From Eutypa lata (Eukaryota; Ascomycota; Sordariomycetes; Xylariales; Diatrypaceae), in contig JAKULF010000004.1 in assembly GCA_022661535.1 (NCBI GenBank), positions 1,054,001 to 1,118,000 on the forward strand: a stretch of DNA of 64,000 nt, in the 5' to 3' direction. The position numbers and the translations under genes are program-made. Shown here piece after piece: positions 11,376 to 22,959 of the stretch. Under the pieces are notes generated by a model that saw only the letters and a program-made list of their open reading frames with translations, was not told the DNA's origin and did no database searches. Each line of letters begins with the position of its first letter. Positions within the stretch are counted from its first letter, which is position 1.

Positions 11376-12194
11376 ATCTAACTATAGGATAGACTGTAGT
11401 TCTGAATATGCTGTCATTAACGTAAAGTAGCAAATGAAAATGTTGGATGGTTTAAGAGTTCTATGGTACATCTGGAAATCATCTCTACCTGAGCCAAGGG
11501 ATAACTTAGACTAGATCGAGTAACGGCTAGGCAGCTTGTGCAGCAAGCCTAGGCCGGCAACAGCGAGCGCATGAATATTTTCAAACCCCGGCCAATAGTC
11601 GCATCTAAGGCGTGGAACTATCATCCAACATTCGTACACATATGCTAACATCAACGAGAAAACGGGAAGAGGTCTTCATCCGAAGCAGGCCGAGAAGGAA
11701 AAAGAGTTCGCTTTGCTTGCCTTGGCGGAATTTCCAATGTTTGCTCAGTGACTGCATTAAGTAGGTTTATACGTACTTATAGGCAGGTAGGATAAACATG
11801 TAACACTTCGTTTAAATTCTAGAGGGTTAAAAATATCTCTGACCTTTCTTTGGGAACCCCACTACTTGTAGTAGAGCACGCCCATAATGCCGTCGTGTTG
11901 GCTGTCTAATACCCTTGCGTGCAGGACTGGCGAATGTTGGATGCAAGTTTGAACCTCCAACCAACCCCAATTTCACCCCTCTACTCCCTGACCTAAGTAT
12001 ATGCACCTACCTACATAGATAGGTGGCTATTTGTAATGGTGGACTCATCTCTTAACTACCCCATCCTCACAAGAATCACTTAATAGCCCCAACTAACTCA
12101 CCCTTCTCTCTTCTTCTTACTTGCATGAGCCTGAATTGAATACACTTTATCTCCCCCGCACAGCTTTCATTTAGCTACTTTTTAAGGCTGGATA
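11376..12194. other. Intergenic region / divergent promoter
   Basis: No gene. It separates the minus-strand MFS remnant from the plus-strand O-methyltransferase, so it may once have been a shared divergent promoter. A pyrimidine-rich stretch at about 12080-12175 precedes the methyltransferase ATG. Confidence 0.5.
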
Positions 12195-13636
12195 ATGGCG
12201 TCAACTACTGCCCAGTACGAAGCACTGGCGGCCCAGATTGAGTCCGTCCTAGAAGATCCAGAGGCTTTTAATCAGATCAAGGATGAAAATCTTCGTCGTC
12301 GCATAGCTGAGGGCGGACGCAAGCTCGGCATCTCTTTCGAAGAGCCCGGAGATACTTTGCGCAGATTCGGCTATATGGTATGATCTGCATCCTACCGAAT
12401 AATAAGTCTTGTACGAATATCTCATGCTAACCTTTCTTCAGCACTTTCAACTTCCCCTGGTCTGCATCGGTATCGAGTCTGGCATCTTCAAAGCACTAGC
12501 AGCCGAGCCCCAGAAAACCTTCACCAATGCAGAGCTCGCGGAGAAGACAGGCGTAAATCCCAAACTGTTGAGTAAGTCCTATTCAATTCACGCACCGAAC
12601 AGTGACTGACAATTAACAGAGAGATTGTTGCGCTATTACCAATCTCTCAGCATGATCCTTCAGCCCGAGGACGATGGTTATAAGTCCAATAACGTGTCTC
12701 GGGCTCTAGGCAACGACGATTATGGCAGCACCCTCCGATTTTTGTAAGCATAACTTTGGTGCATCTCCTAACTATAAAGCTATTAACAAACACGTCTAAG
12801 TCAGAGGGTTATCTCGCCAGCGTCAATAAAGCTGCCGGACTTCCTTCGGAAGCATGGGTATGGCGATCCCACGGGGGTCTCGCCCAATTGCTGGAACATC
12901 GGCCAGAACACGGATCTGCATCCTTTCGCATGGACTGGCCAAAACCCCTGGGCGATGGAGGTCTTCCTCCCGTACATGAATATCCAGAGAGAAGGACGAC
13001 CAGCTTTCTTCGATGTCTTAGACTTCGAGAAGCAGTTTGCCCAGGGCGCTACAAGCTCGACACCTCTGTTCATCGATGTTGGCGGTTCTATGGGTGCGCA
13101 GTGCGTTGAGTTCAAGAAGCGATATCCCAATCTCGCCGGACGCGTCATACTCCAAGATCTACCGGCGGTCGTAGAGCAAGTTAGAGCAAAGCCTCTTCCT
13201 GGTTCTGAGAGCGTCGAGGTACAGCCGTACGACTTCTTTACGCCGGAGCCCATTAAAGGTACCACCGTCTCCCTCCAACATCTTACAATAGAAACTACAG
13301 CTAACGTTCATAATAAATCTAGGAGCTCGGGCCTATTACTTCCGGAATGTCTTGCATGACTGGCATGATGCCAAGTGCGTCGAGATCTTGGTTAACATCA
13401 AGGCAGGCATGACGGAGGAGTCGGTGATTCTCATCGATGAGACCGTCCTCGCCGAGAAGGGTGCTCTATGGAGAGGTGCGCAGCATGATATGGAAATGCT
13501 AACAATCTTCGGTGCTCAGGAGCGCACCAAGGCTGAATGGGCAAAGCTTATCGAAGAGGCTGGACTGAATATTAGGGAAGTTCTGAAATATTGCGAGGAG
13601 TATGAAGACAGTTTGATCGTCGTAGAGCTTAAGTAG
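12195..13636 (+). CDS. SAM-dependent O-methyltransferase (plant COMT-like, fungal secondary metabolism type)
   Basis: Five exons: 12195-12377, 12442-12571, 12620-12743, 12801-13258 and 13323-13636, 402 aa. All four introns (64, 48, 57, 64 nt) have GTA donors and AG acceptors and keep frame. The N-terminal part is the dimerisation/winged-helix domain (HFQLPLVCIGIESGIFKAL, NAELAEKTGV). The catalytic Rossmann domain has FIDVGGSMG near residue 238 (SAM motif I) and VILQDLP, and LHDWHD near 310 carries the catalytic His of this family. The protein ends in the usual EDSLIVVELK strand. Such enzymes methylate hydroxyl groups of polyketides or peptides. It is the only intact member of a neighbourhood holding an MFS remnant and a GST pseudogene. 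The exon 4 acceptor was placed at 12800 because the AG two bases before the ORF-like GAGGG breaks the frame. Confidence 0.9.
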
Positions 13637-14344
13637 ACCCACTCTATCTCTCATGAATAATCAAGAGTGGCGTATGTAGACCTCTATGCAAGTGGAAGGG
13701 TAGTGAGAATCCAGCTTTAACCAGATTAGCAACATATTTCCTATATTGAGAGACTGACTATAACTCGTACGCACACCCCCCAAACAAGACCATGTCTTAG
13801 GTTTTCACACGACATAGCGTTATCTATTAATATGCCTCTGATATGGCTTTGCTATTGGCTTACTTCCGTTCAGTTGGTAAGCAGGAACTCCCTTGGCTCT
13901 GTGTAATGGTGTGTTATGCCTCATGACTTGAGCAGGTAAGGGGTAAGATGAAATTGGGGTAAAACGACCACCGGTCTCTCATATTCCGTCTGTCTAGGAT
14001 TCTGTAGATCAGTTGCCTATAAGTAACTAACTTTACCTAACCACCTTGTTGACCCTAGGGATCCACACACTTAGGTGACGTATACGTCTAACGATAACTT
14101 CATTCGAATACGAATATGATGGGTAGTCAGTACGTCCTATAATTAATATATATAGGAGCTTCAGGTCCTTCAGGTCTAGGTCATCCTATAACTAGAATAT
14201 TATCAACAACTGTATTACAATTGCCATAAATTCCCTGCGTTCCACTAGATCTTACTGTCTGCCGAATGTCCTCTCTCATTTTTGACCGAAGTCCAATTGC
14301 TTTCATTTCGGCCCAGCAGCGTTACTCCACATAAGCCTCCGACC
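13637..14344. other. Intergenic, no gene seen
   Basis: A+T-leaning DNA between the O-methyltransferase and the GST pseudogene, without coding signal. The final part would be the promoter of the GST. Confidence 0.5.
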
Positions 14345-15235
14345 ATGGCAGACAAAATATATATCGCCGATACACCTGATGAGGTTAAGAACGCCGAAGG
14401 GATCCACCTAATTACTTTCAACACGGGTAACGGACAGGCAGTCCAGATATTGTTAGAAGAGCTCGCCGAGGCATACGACTTCAATGGACTAGAACCACTC
14501 TAAATATAATGGTTCAGGAGCAGAAAAAGGAATGTAAGAGCAACAAAGAGTTGTTGAGGTTCACGATTCCTGCAAATATTAAATAAGAAAGCTGAATGAG
14601 GCATAGGGTACCTGAGATTGAACCCAAATGGTCGCATTCCGGTCTTGATCGATAATACCCGGAACCCCCCTTACCCAATCCATGAGTCGTCGGCAGAGAT
14701 GATATACCTCCAGAAGCGAGTTGACATGGAACATCGATTCGACTTCGAAGATGAACTTTAGCATACCGATGTGCTTCAATGGTTATTCTTTTGGCACGGT
14801 TCGGGTGCTCCTTGCCAGGGACAAATCAAGTACTTTGCTAAGCAAGCTCCAGAAAAGGTCCCATGTAAGTATTCCTCCTTCTCAAAACGCAAATTCAAGT
14901 CGATATCTGATTGTTCTCAATATCCAGTCGCCATCGATCGATTCAAGGACGAAACGTTGCGTGTGTTTGGTGTCCTCGAGATCCGCCTCTCCGGAAGATA
15001 TACAGGGGAGCCTAGAGACTACCTAGCAGGTGCAGGAAAGGGCAAATACTCCCTCGCGGATATCAGGACGTGGCCGTGGGTGAACGTATGGGGGAAGGTT
15101 AGCGGCTTCACGGGAGAGGAGATGGAACCTTTCCCGCATGTGTTGAAGTGGCTTGATAGAATTGCCGAGCGACCTGCCGTCCAAAGGGGTAGTGGGCCTG
15201 GTTACAACAAGCCCACGGTCCCTCCTATGGAATAG
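14345..15235 (+). pseudogene. Glutathione S-transferase (Ure2p/theta-like), disrupted
   Basis: Exons 14345-14533, 14607-14864 and 14928-15235 keep proper splice sites (GTAAGAG...CATAG, GTAAGT...TCCAG). The N-terminal thioredoxin-fold is recognisable (HLITFNTGNGQAVQILLEEL, then LNPNGRIPVLID and HESSAE), as is the helical domain (LQWLFFWHGSGAP, YSLADIRTWPWV). Two lesions break it. One base is missing near 14483-14484, so the frame stops at 14501-14503, while the neighbouring frame carries the expected continuation to the first donor. A TAG at 14759-14761 lies in the second exon where relatives have a sense codon. The intact protein would be close to normal family length. Two independent lesions argue for real decay rather than one base error. 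Confidence 0.75.
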
Positions 15236-15907
15236 TAAATAACGCGCACATACCTTAGATGTGAAAATGCTGCTACAGGCATGCTTGAGCTGTAGCCAGT
15301 AGTAAGAGCTCATTTCACCAAGACATTATATATCCCCCTTACGCAATGTAATGACCGACTGTCGACAAGACCCAGACTCTCAACCTGAGGGTATTACACT
15401 CAAGAGCCTTCAGCCAGCCCTTGAAGCGGCCAAGTTTGGCACTTAGCATGTAGACTTTTATCTCATCGCCCACTACAATCATGCCATTCAATAGTATATA
15501 AGAATTTTAATAACGGTGATGCAAAGGGAACCGGCAAATACAACCTATCACGCAATAGCATGTCGAAACTTTGGGTCATTAACACGAATAAGTAAAATTT
15601 CCCATAAAACGTTTTCGTAATCTTTTATAAAATCTAATAAATCTTGTTTGCATCATCGGATATATTTATATAGGAATCCGACTTAAATCCGTGCCATCCA
15701 CTCAACTACTGTCGTGACAATACGTAGGTAAGGTTTGGCTAGCAGATAATATTTTACAACTGTATAATGAGGCCACTGCAGAACTAACAAAGTTCTGAAA
15801 TAAAAGATTGTTTATAGGATGGTCAGTTCAGTAATCATAATATTAAAGGAAATCTAAAACTACACATAATGTAAGAGACCAGACTTCGGCTAGCCTTAAA
15901 ACCGGTA
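15236..15907. other. Intergenic, no gene seen
   Basis: A+T-rich DNA between the convergent ends of the GST pseudogene and the 801-aa gene. No feature recognised. Confidence 0.5.
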
Positions 15908-18363
15908 TCATCGCCGTACCACGGCGCTAGAAATGTCTGCTTTTGAAATGATAGGCCTCCACCTACTCGATATCCCAGGCAGCTTGCAAGATTTTGCAGC
16001 CTTGAGTGCACACCACATACAACAGCCTGGTGGCCTGATAACTGCAAAACCAGCCGCGAGGCTCGACGCAACATTGACTTTCTGATGCGAGTCTAGCTGT
16101 GTGGTATTGTATATCGAACCGTCCTGAGGCCAGGATGGATTCCATCCTCCGAGGAGCTCATTGAAACCCCAGACAGGGATGTCTCCGAGCTGGGCAGATG
16201 TGGCCTCCAAGTCCTTTTCTGTGGAGTTGTGGGAGCAACTAGCTATGACACTATGTGAGAGGTTCCATAACGCCGTAGAAGGGTCAACCGGACGAAGGTA
16301 GCTGTCACTACGAACTAGAGTCAGCATCCTGTACAGGCTACCCGCTGTCCCAATTATGTAGGTATCTAGGACAATATTATTGACATCAATAGCGAGCATG
16401 TCTATCCAAGTTAGCTTCCCAAAAAAGACACGGGAATGAATTAACCCTTACCTCCTTGAGTGGGCAAGTCATCTTCCTCGTTATAAACCCCTGTCTCTTC
16501 GGACGTGACAACACCAAAGTCATCCTGGACCCCGTCAAGTTGGTATCCATGGACAAAACGCGCTCCAAAGCAACGGGAAATTTGTGTTTCTGTTGTAAGA
16601 TCAGTCCATTGAGCCACTGCGGCCATCGCACCATATTGCACAGCTGAGATGCATGATGCCCCGGACCCCTGACCTGATGTAATGTTATCGAACTTAATTT
16701 CGTCCCAAGGGCAACCCAGAAATACTGTAGCGGCTACGGCGAACCACGTATCCCACAATACCAACTCGGCGAATGTCAGCTGGTAGAGAAGTTTTGCAAC
16801 CCCCCATGTCACCACGGAAGGACTGCACATCCCTGAGACATCTTTGGCGCCGAAACCTTCCGCAATAACGTGACCTATGATGTTGAACAGGGCAGTTATA
16901 GCCATTTCCGTGAGGCATCCTGGCCTACAGGCACCGTAGTCAACATTTCCTTGACAATCTGGACATCCAAATAACTCGCAGCGCTCTCGTACATTGCCCA
17001 GCAGCGTGATTACTGGAGAAAAGCGCTGTAGTATCTTTAGGACTCCGTCAAAATCCTGTGGGCTAAACCCAGAGTTGAGATTGTCGGAATAATCTACAAT
17101 ATCGATGTTTTCCGGGATTTCCAAGGGAATGAATGTTACAAGTTCCTTTGGTGCTCCAAATTGTTTGCGGAGTATATCCGGCCACCTTGACAAAACCATC
17201 TTGACGCTGAATCGGCCGGTATTTTGTCCCAAGACGGCACGGAAGCCACGGTATTTGAAGCATGCTTTCCCGGGCGAATTGTTCCACATTTCTATCGGCT
17301 CGAGTTGAAGATTAAGCATCCATTCGGCTATCTTTTGTGCAGCTACTTGGATGTTGATCATCTCCTGAGGCTGAAGGACCCCTTGACTCCATACTCCAGG
17401 CTTTGTTGGCTTTGCCAGGAATGTCACATCGTACAAACTCCGGCGAGTGATGGGAGAGAACTGGTCCCTAACTTCTTCCGCCTTTGCATCAACGTGAAAT
17501 AACACCCTTCTCATTGTACTATCGCCGGTCGATATTTTGATAGAGGTATCCAACCCAGATTCATGGGTTGGATCTGTCGGATCGCAATGGTCTCTTACAA
17601 ATATGGTTATCTGCTGAGAGGACTCGGGGGAATGTGGAAGAAGGATCCTGCCAGAAATGGAGACCTCAATGGACCCCTGGAAATGATTCAATATCCACAG
17701 AATAACATCTGCGTAGAAAACGTCCATCCAAATGACGGTACGTTTAGCAGTTGGTTCTCGCCGAATCGTGGTTATTATTGCAGAGAAGACGTCTTTTTGT
17801 ACGACATGCCGGCAAATATTACCACCTATTAGCTCCTCAGGGAAGTCCGGCAGTCCCAATCCGCAGTTCCCAATATTCTGAGCCATGCTATCTACTATCT
17901 TCTGAACGACTGGCCTGATGCGAGTCCGCTTAGAGTTATAAGGATATTGTGGACCCTGACGATGATCGAGAACTTGGTCGGTATCATCGTCAACTGCTAG
18001 ATTGCACATAAGTTCCACGGTAAATGGGATATCGTGGAAAGCCATAGAGGCAGCCACTGTCGTCACTACGTAGCAGTAGTCTTCATCCCTGGCCATCAGG
18101 TGCCCAAGGGAAAATAAAGGATGGACGCTCACTCCACCAACTTTCCTCAAAGGTGTGCGCATATTCAGCACCCCTGTGCATAGCTGGAGTCCACTTTGGT
18201 TCGGTGACGCCTTATGCTTCATCAACTTTGCGCAATAAGCGAATTCGTCTTCATTAATTCTGCCCCTGGCGAGCCAGCGAATTAGTTGCGTCCCCGGATT
18301 GCCTTTGACGGTCAGATCGGCGAGTGCCCTTGTGAGGTCCATCGTTTTTGCAGCTAGGTCCAT
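15908..18363 (-). CDS. Unknown protein, 801 aa
   Basis: Two exons on the minus strand, 18363-16452 and 16401-15908, joined by a 50-nt phase-1 intron (GTAAGG, branch GCTAAC, GGATAG). I do not recognise the family. The first ~450 residues look soluble, with mixed composition and no signal peptide. Around residues 500-600 there is a Cys-rich turn (ERCELFGCPDCQGNVDYGACRPGC) followed by hydrophobic and small-residue stretches (MAITALFNIIGHVIAEGFGA, WFAVAATVFLGC, GQGSGASCISAVQYGAMAAVAQW) that may be membrane-associated. The C-terminal exon has several Trp/Pro/Gly motifs and CCMWC. The length of intact frame argues that it is a real expressed gene. A shape like this is common among fungal accessory proteins with no assigned role. 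Confidence 0.8.
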
Positions 18364-20630
18364 TGCTCTGGTTTAACCGATGGTGTACTTTGGGGGGAAG
18401 GTGGGGAAGAAGCAGGTACATATACTAAGTAATGGGACGACGTCAATCCGTTAGACAGATAATGCAAGGAGGGGCAGGTAGGATAGTACTACGAAATCCC
18501 GTAACCGACGAAAGATAAGAGGGAAAATCCGTATTATGTAGAAAGCAGACGTACAGTTCGGATAGGACATGGCATAAAGTCATGTGCATCGGGTGTGGGA
18601 TACTAACAATCGCATGGCAGGAAAGCAGCGAAAAGGGGCACCCGCAAGGCAGACTCAGATGCGGTGTGATGTCAAATATGCAAGACCCTTGTCATTATAC
18701 GTATGTTCCATTGGTATTCTAGCAACAAACACATATTACGACGAAACACTCTTTGTATCACTTACGAGGGAACAGCCTAAGCTGTAGATGCTATATCTTA
18801 TCGCTTCGCCACCACTTCGATGGGACAGAGCCTTACCCACCCTGCATTAAACAAGGGAAGGCACACTTTCTACGCTACCTCATCAGACCCCAAAATTCCC
18901 TACTTCGAAAAATGTATCGAATGTAGTGTTTACTTAATCGCAGAAATGTAAAGAACCCCATACTATACCTACACCGATGTACGATACCAAATAATATCAT
19001 GACTAACTGGGTAGAATCTTTCATAAAACATGCCGTGGAATACTTGCCACGCCGCTTCGATCTATACTAGAGCTTGATAGCAGATCATGTCGGCAGTAGA
19101 AGTAAGCACCAAAAGCATGCAGTTCTACCTTAGTACTTAGATTGGCTCCAGGACCCCCATCCGGGAAATTTTATTTGGCGCTTCTTTCTGTGCATGTCCA
19201 GGGTTGACATATTCTAGTCGGCTTGATTGGTCCTTAAGTTTTGGTGATGGAATACTACCGTACTCGGGCGTAAATAGTGGCGTATATATCAGCTCAATTA
19301 TCTAAGCGACAGTACTTAAGGCATCACTGTCAAATCACCCTTTCCATACAGCTCTGTGAAACCAAATTCCCGTCCTATTAGTCAACAACTCGGTGGGTCC
19401 ACATAAGATTCCTCCTCTGTCTTCTCCCGATTCGGTATTCATTAAGGCTCACTTAAAATGTATTTTACTACTTAATTGCCACAACACTTGCAGTTAATTA
19501 TCGATTTCGAACCTGCGAAAAATGATAAATCACATCCAATTACTGGCAAGGTAAAATCTAGGCATTCGTCATGACATTGATATCGGTATCATAATTTGAG
19601 GAAGATTTATTGTGACTTGGCATCAGGAATGTGCCTTGTTGCTGCAGTGAAACTCCTGCATAATTCTGATTGGTAGATAACAGTGTAGCATACATATAGA
19701 TCCTTGCTTTTCAGTTCGGTGACTTTGGATGGCTGCCATTGGTCACTGAATGTTGTTTAGCCTAGCCTGCTGGAGAAGTGCGACTTTAGATATCATGTCC
19801 ATAAACTCAAGAATACCATCCACCGTACTTCACATGGGTGCATCGTGAAGTGGATGTAGTAAGCTAAATACCGTGACGTCCACATTTGGATATTAGGGCC
19901 TATGTCGACTGATTATGTTTATTAATGTTATTTAACGGCACTTAAACACAAAGCGTAAAAGCCTTGCGAACATACCCTATAACTTATCGTAAATCACAGG
20001 AGAAAGACTTTGTGGGAGTATTACCTTCAACTATGCCAGTATACCAATAGATAGCTCCCTTAGCCATCAATAATCTAATACGAATGTTGATCATGATCAT
20101 GATGAAGATGTAGATGCGAGTTGTAGGATTATGGAGACCAAGTAAGTTGAGCCAAGAAGGTGCTTTCCCGTCTCATGTATTAAAGCTGAGCCTCATAATA
20201 GTCGAGTGGTTTGGCCTAAACCATCCAAGACAATAATTTAATTAACTCTGAAATATGAGAGTACGTAATCAGGCCTCTGTTACGATTTTGTCAACGTAAA
20301 ATTATGGAACCCTCGGAATTACGATAGCTTATTCAGTCTTGGTTTGTGTATCTATTGCTACAGTTTGATGTTTTGGCATATTAATGCATTGTAATCCCTC
20401 GAGGACTATTAAGTTATAAATTGACACTTCATGGAGATTTTATGTCATTTTGGAACTAGTGCCCCGAGTTGCACTGTCAGGGGCATGATTTCGGCTTCCG
20501 CGGAGCCCGATCTGGATGCAGAGTTCGTAAGGCTGTTACAACGGTATTTTGTTAAAATGTTTACTCAGATTCTATTTATCTCAGTTGTGAATTTCCATTC
20601 TGCTCATCGACACCAAAGATATTCATCGAA
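18364..20630. other. Long intergenic region, no gene seen
   Basis: About 2.3 kb without a supportable gene; short frames at 18584-18787 and 20431-20634 lack domains and codon bias. The ends should contain the divergent promoters of the 801-aa gene and the Tsc13-like gene. A small palindromic run of TGATCATGATCATGATG lies near 20092. Confidence 0.5.
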
Positions 20631-21684
20631 ATGACCTTCACCATTCTGAAAGTCGCCTCTCGAGGTAATTAACATGTGTACCGAGTATATTGATTTATAA
20701 CAAAACCGCTTACGTCTTGGTAGGCAAGCCGATTAAAGGTCTTCCATCACAAATCTCCATCCAGTCATCCGACTCGGGAGCTTCTCTTCACTATGTATTA
20801 GCTCAAGTGGTGGGGTGCTCGATACACCGTCTCCGCATATCACTTGGAAGCGACGGTAGTCAAGTCGTTGAGAACAGCAACAGCACTCTTGAGAGTGCCG
20901 GGCTGACGAGCGGTATTCAAGTGTTCGTTAAGGACCTAGGTATGAGGCACCATATACAATATTCACGGCTTGTGGATATTACAAGTCTTCCGACGAGCTC
21001 GAGCTAATACTTACATACTTATACTTCTTCGTAGGCCTTCAAATCGGTTGGCGAACAGCCTACCTCATTGAATATCTTGGACCTCTCATTTTCCATCCAT
21101 TGATCTACAGGCTACGCCTGACGCACCCCACACCATCCCAAACTCTAACTCTGTACATGGTCATGGCGCATTTTGTCAAGCGCGAACTGGAATCGGCTTT
21201 TGTGCACCGCTTCTCTAGCGCCACGATGCCGCTTCGAAACGTCTTCAAGAATAGCTTTCACTATTGGGTACTCTCAGGTCTCTTATTAGCATGGTTTAGT
21301 TACGTGCCTTCACCACCTACTGCTTTTACTAGCCCAACCACCGTTCTCTCGACCTATCTTGGCCTCGTCCTCTTCATCCTTGGCGCATCACTAAATACCT
21401 ACATCCATCTTATCCAGCGCCCTCTACGTCCGGCCGGAACTACTAAGCGCCAGATCCCGACCGGTCCTGGCTTTTCGTTGGTTACATGTCCTAACTATAT
21501 GTTCGAGACGCTAGCATGGACGGGAATTCTGCTCGTTAGTCGCAGCTGGGCTACATGCCTATTCATGTCGGTTGCTGTTATACAAATGAAGTTGTGGGCC
21601 AACAAAAAGGAAGCAAGATATCGGCGTGAGTTTCCGAGTCAATATGTGCCGAAGAGATTTGGAGTTATCCCATTTATCCTGTGA
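20631..21684 (+). CDS. Very-long-chain enoyl-CoA reductase (Tsc13-like)
   Basis: Three exons, 20631-20664, 20724-20939 and 21035-21684, give 299 aa. The first exon encodes only 11 codons plus one base (MTFTILKVASR) and joins GKPIKGLP through a 59-nt intron. Residues 1-80 form the ubiquitin-like N-terminal domain of this family, ending VFVKDLG. The QIGWRTAYLIEYLGPL segment and several hydrophobic helices follow. The C-terminal steroid-5-alpha-reductase-type domain has PTGPGFSLVTCPNYMFE, whose Tyr corresponds to the catalytic Tyr of yeast Tsc13, and NKKEARYRREFP near the end. The enzyme performs the last reduction in each elongation cycle of very-long-chain fatty acids in the ER membrane. It may be the single essential copy or a divergent paralogue; that cannot be told from this window. 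Confidence 0.9.
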
Positions 21685-22374
21685 GACAAGATGGGAGTTT
21701 TCAGGGCTGTGCAGGAAAATCATGATAGAAGTTGACCAAAATAGAATCCGAAGGTTATGAGTGGAATGGGTGTATGTGAACTCAGCTAGAATTATAATAT
21801 TTATAGGAAATGAAACGTGTCATAATTAAATATCGTGAGTCACGGAAGCCGTTGACGAATGGGAAATGTCTCCTGTACGCCATGCCTTCAATGGCGACTA
21901 AATATACACACACATAATTAAACATTTCTCAAACCGCCTATCGTTCAATGTAAACTTAGTCACAAGTACTTGAATATTAATCGCCCCAAATAGCTAGCCG
22001 GTAACCAAAGTTCTGCCCGTCCGTCTCATAAACTCTAATCGTACTTCACCATACCTATCTCCGAAGTTACAGCTGAGTGTAAGCCCTTAAATACTTCGTC
22101 GGACTGGGATTCAATCCATCTTTCTCGCAATCACGCTCGATCCCCATCTTGCTCAATCTAGCATTACACCACCTCATATTAAATCAACAAAATGAAACTT
22201 CCAAGCATCTCCGCCGCATGTCACTAAATATTTATTTAATCGTACCTTTTCCTTACGTTTGTTATTCTTGTGTTATTCTTCATTGGCCCTCACGCGACGT
22301 TGCTGTGCGTCCCGCTTAGCAAGAGGGGACTTCTAAGAACATTCACTACCGATACTATACTAGCAACTGCAACA
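21685..22374. other. Intergenic region and upstream leader
   Basis: No gene. The frame of the next protein is open upstream of its ATG (from 22270) but begins without an ATG, so this part is treated as leader. Confidence 0.45.
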
Positions 22375-22959
22375 ATGCCGTACAACGCAAGTATACTGGG
22401 CAACTTCGACGAGATGTTAGAAACATCGTCTCTGGAATGGACAATCAGCAGCAAGAGCAACAGTTTCCATCCAGTGAAGGTTCGCTTAGACAAATACAAC
22501 CCCAAGGCACCCAACGGGTACCACGTCACCGTATCGGTGCAGAAGCCGGGAAACCCATCAGAGCCGTCATCGTCGGCATGCTCGATGATTTCGTCGTCAT
22601 CCTCATCATCATCGTCGTCATTATTATCATCAGAATCATCGGAGGTCCTTAACAAGGAGCCACCTAAGCCCAGACCCTTATTACCCGAGATGTCGTTCAC
22701 CCCCATAACACTCTCTGAGATGGTATCAAAATGGCCTGTGTCTGGGGAAGGCAATGAGATGGCGCTCACTATGCCACCTACTAATGAACTAAGCGAGGAT
22801 GTTCTGTATGAAGTTATTCCAGGCAAGAAAAAAGCACAGAACAAGGGGAAGGCGAAGGAGGAGGAAACGATACTACCCCTACCACCGGACGGGCCTCCTG
22901 GGGATTCTCGGTCCCTGAACCTACAGCCACACTACCGGAGCCTACTTGATGACTTTTGA
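22375..22959 (+). CDS. Hypothetical Ser-rich protein, 194 aa
   Basis: The ATG at 22375 was chosen because the longer open frame from 22270 has no ATG before it. The first ~70 residues look folded (NFDEMLETSSLEWTISSKSNSF, then KVRLDKYNPKAPNGYHVTVSVQ). A run of serines at about 22575-22640 comes from TCA/TCG/TCC repeats. The C-terminal half is Pro/Lys/Glu-rich and probably disordered, with a basic patch GKKKAQNKGKAKEEE. No known domain was recognised. The opposite-strand frame over the same region is the Asp-rich shadow of the Ser codons. Confidence 0.55.
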   Translation: MPYNASILGNFDEMLETSSLEWTISSKSNSFHPVKVRLDKYNPKAPNGYHVTVSVQKPGNPSEPSSSACSMISSSSSSSSSSLLSSESSEVLNKEPPKPRPLLPEMSFTPITLSEMVSKWPVSGEGNEMALTMPPTNELSEDVLYEVIPGKKKAQNKGKAKEEETILPLPPDGPPGDSRSLNLQPHYRSLLDDF

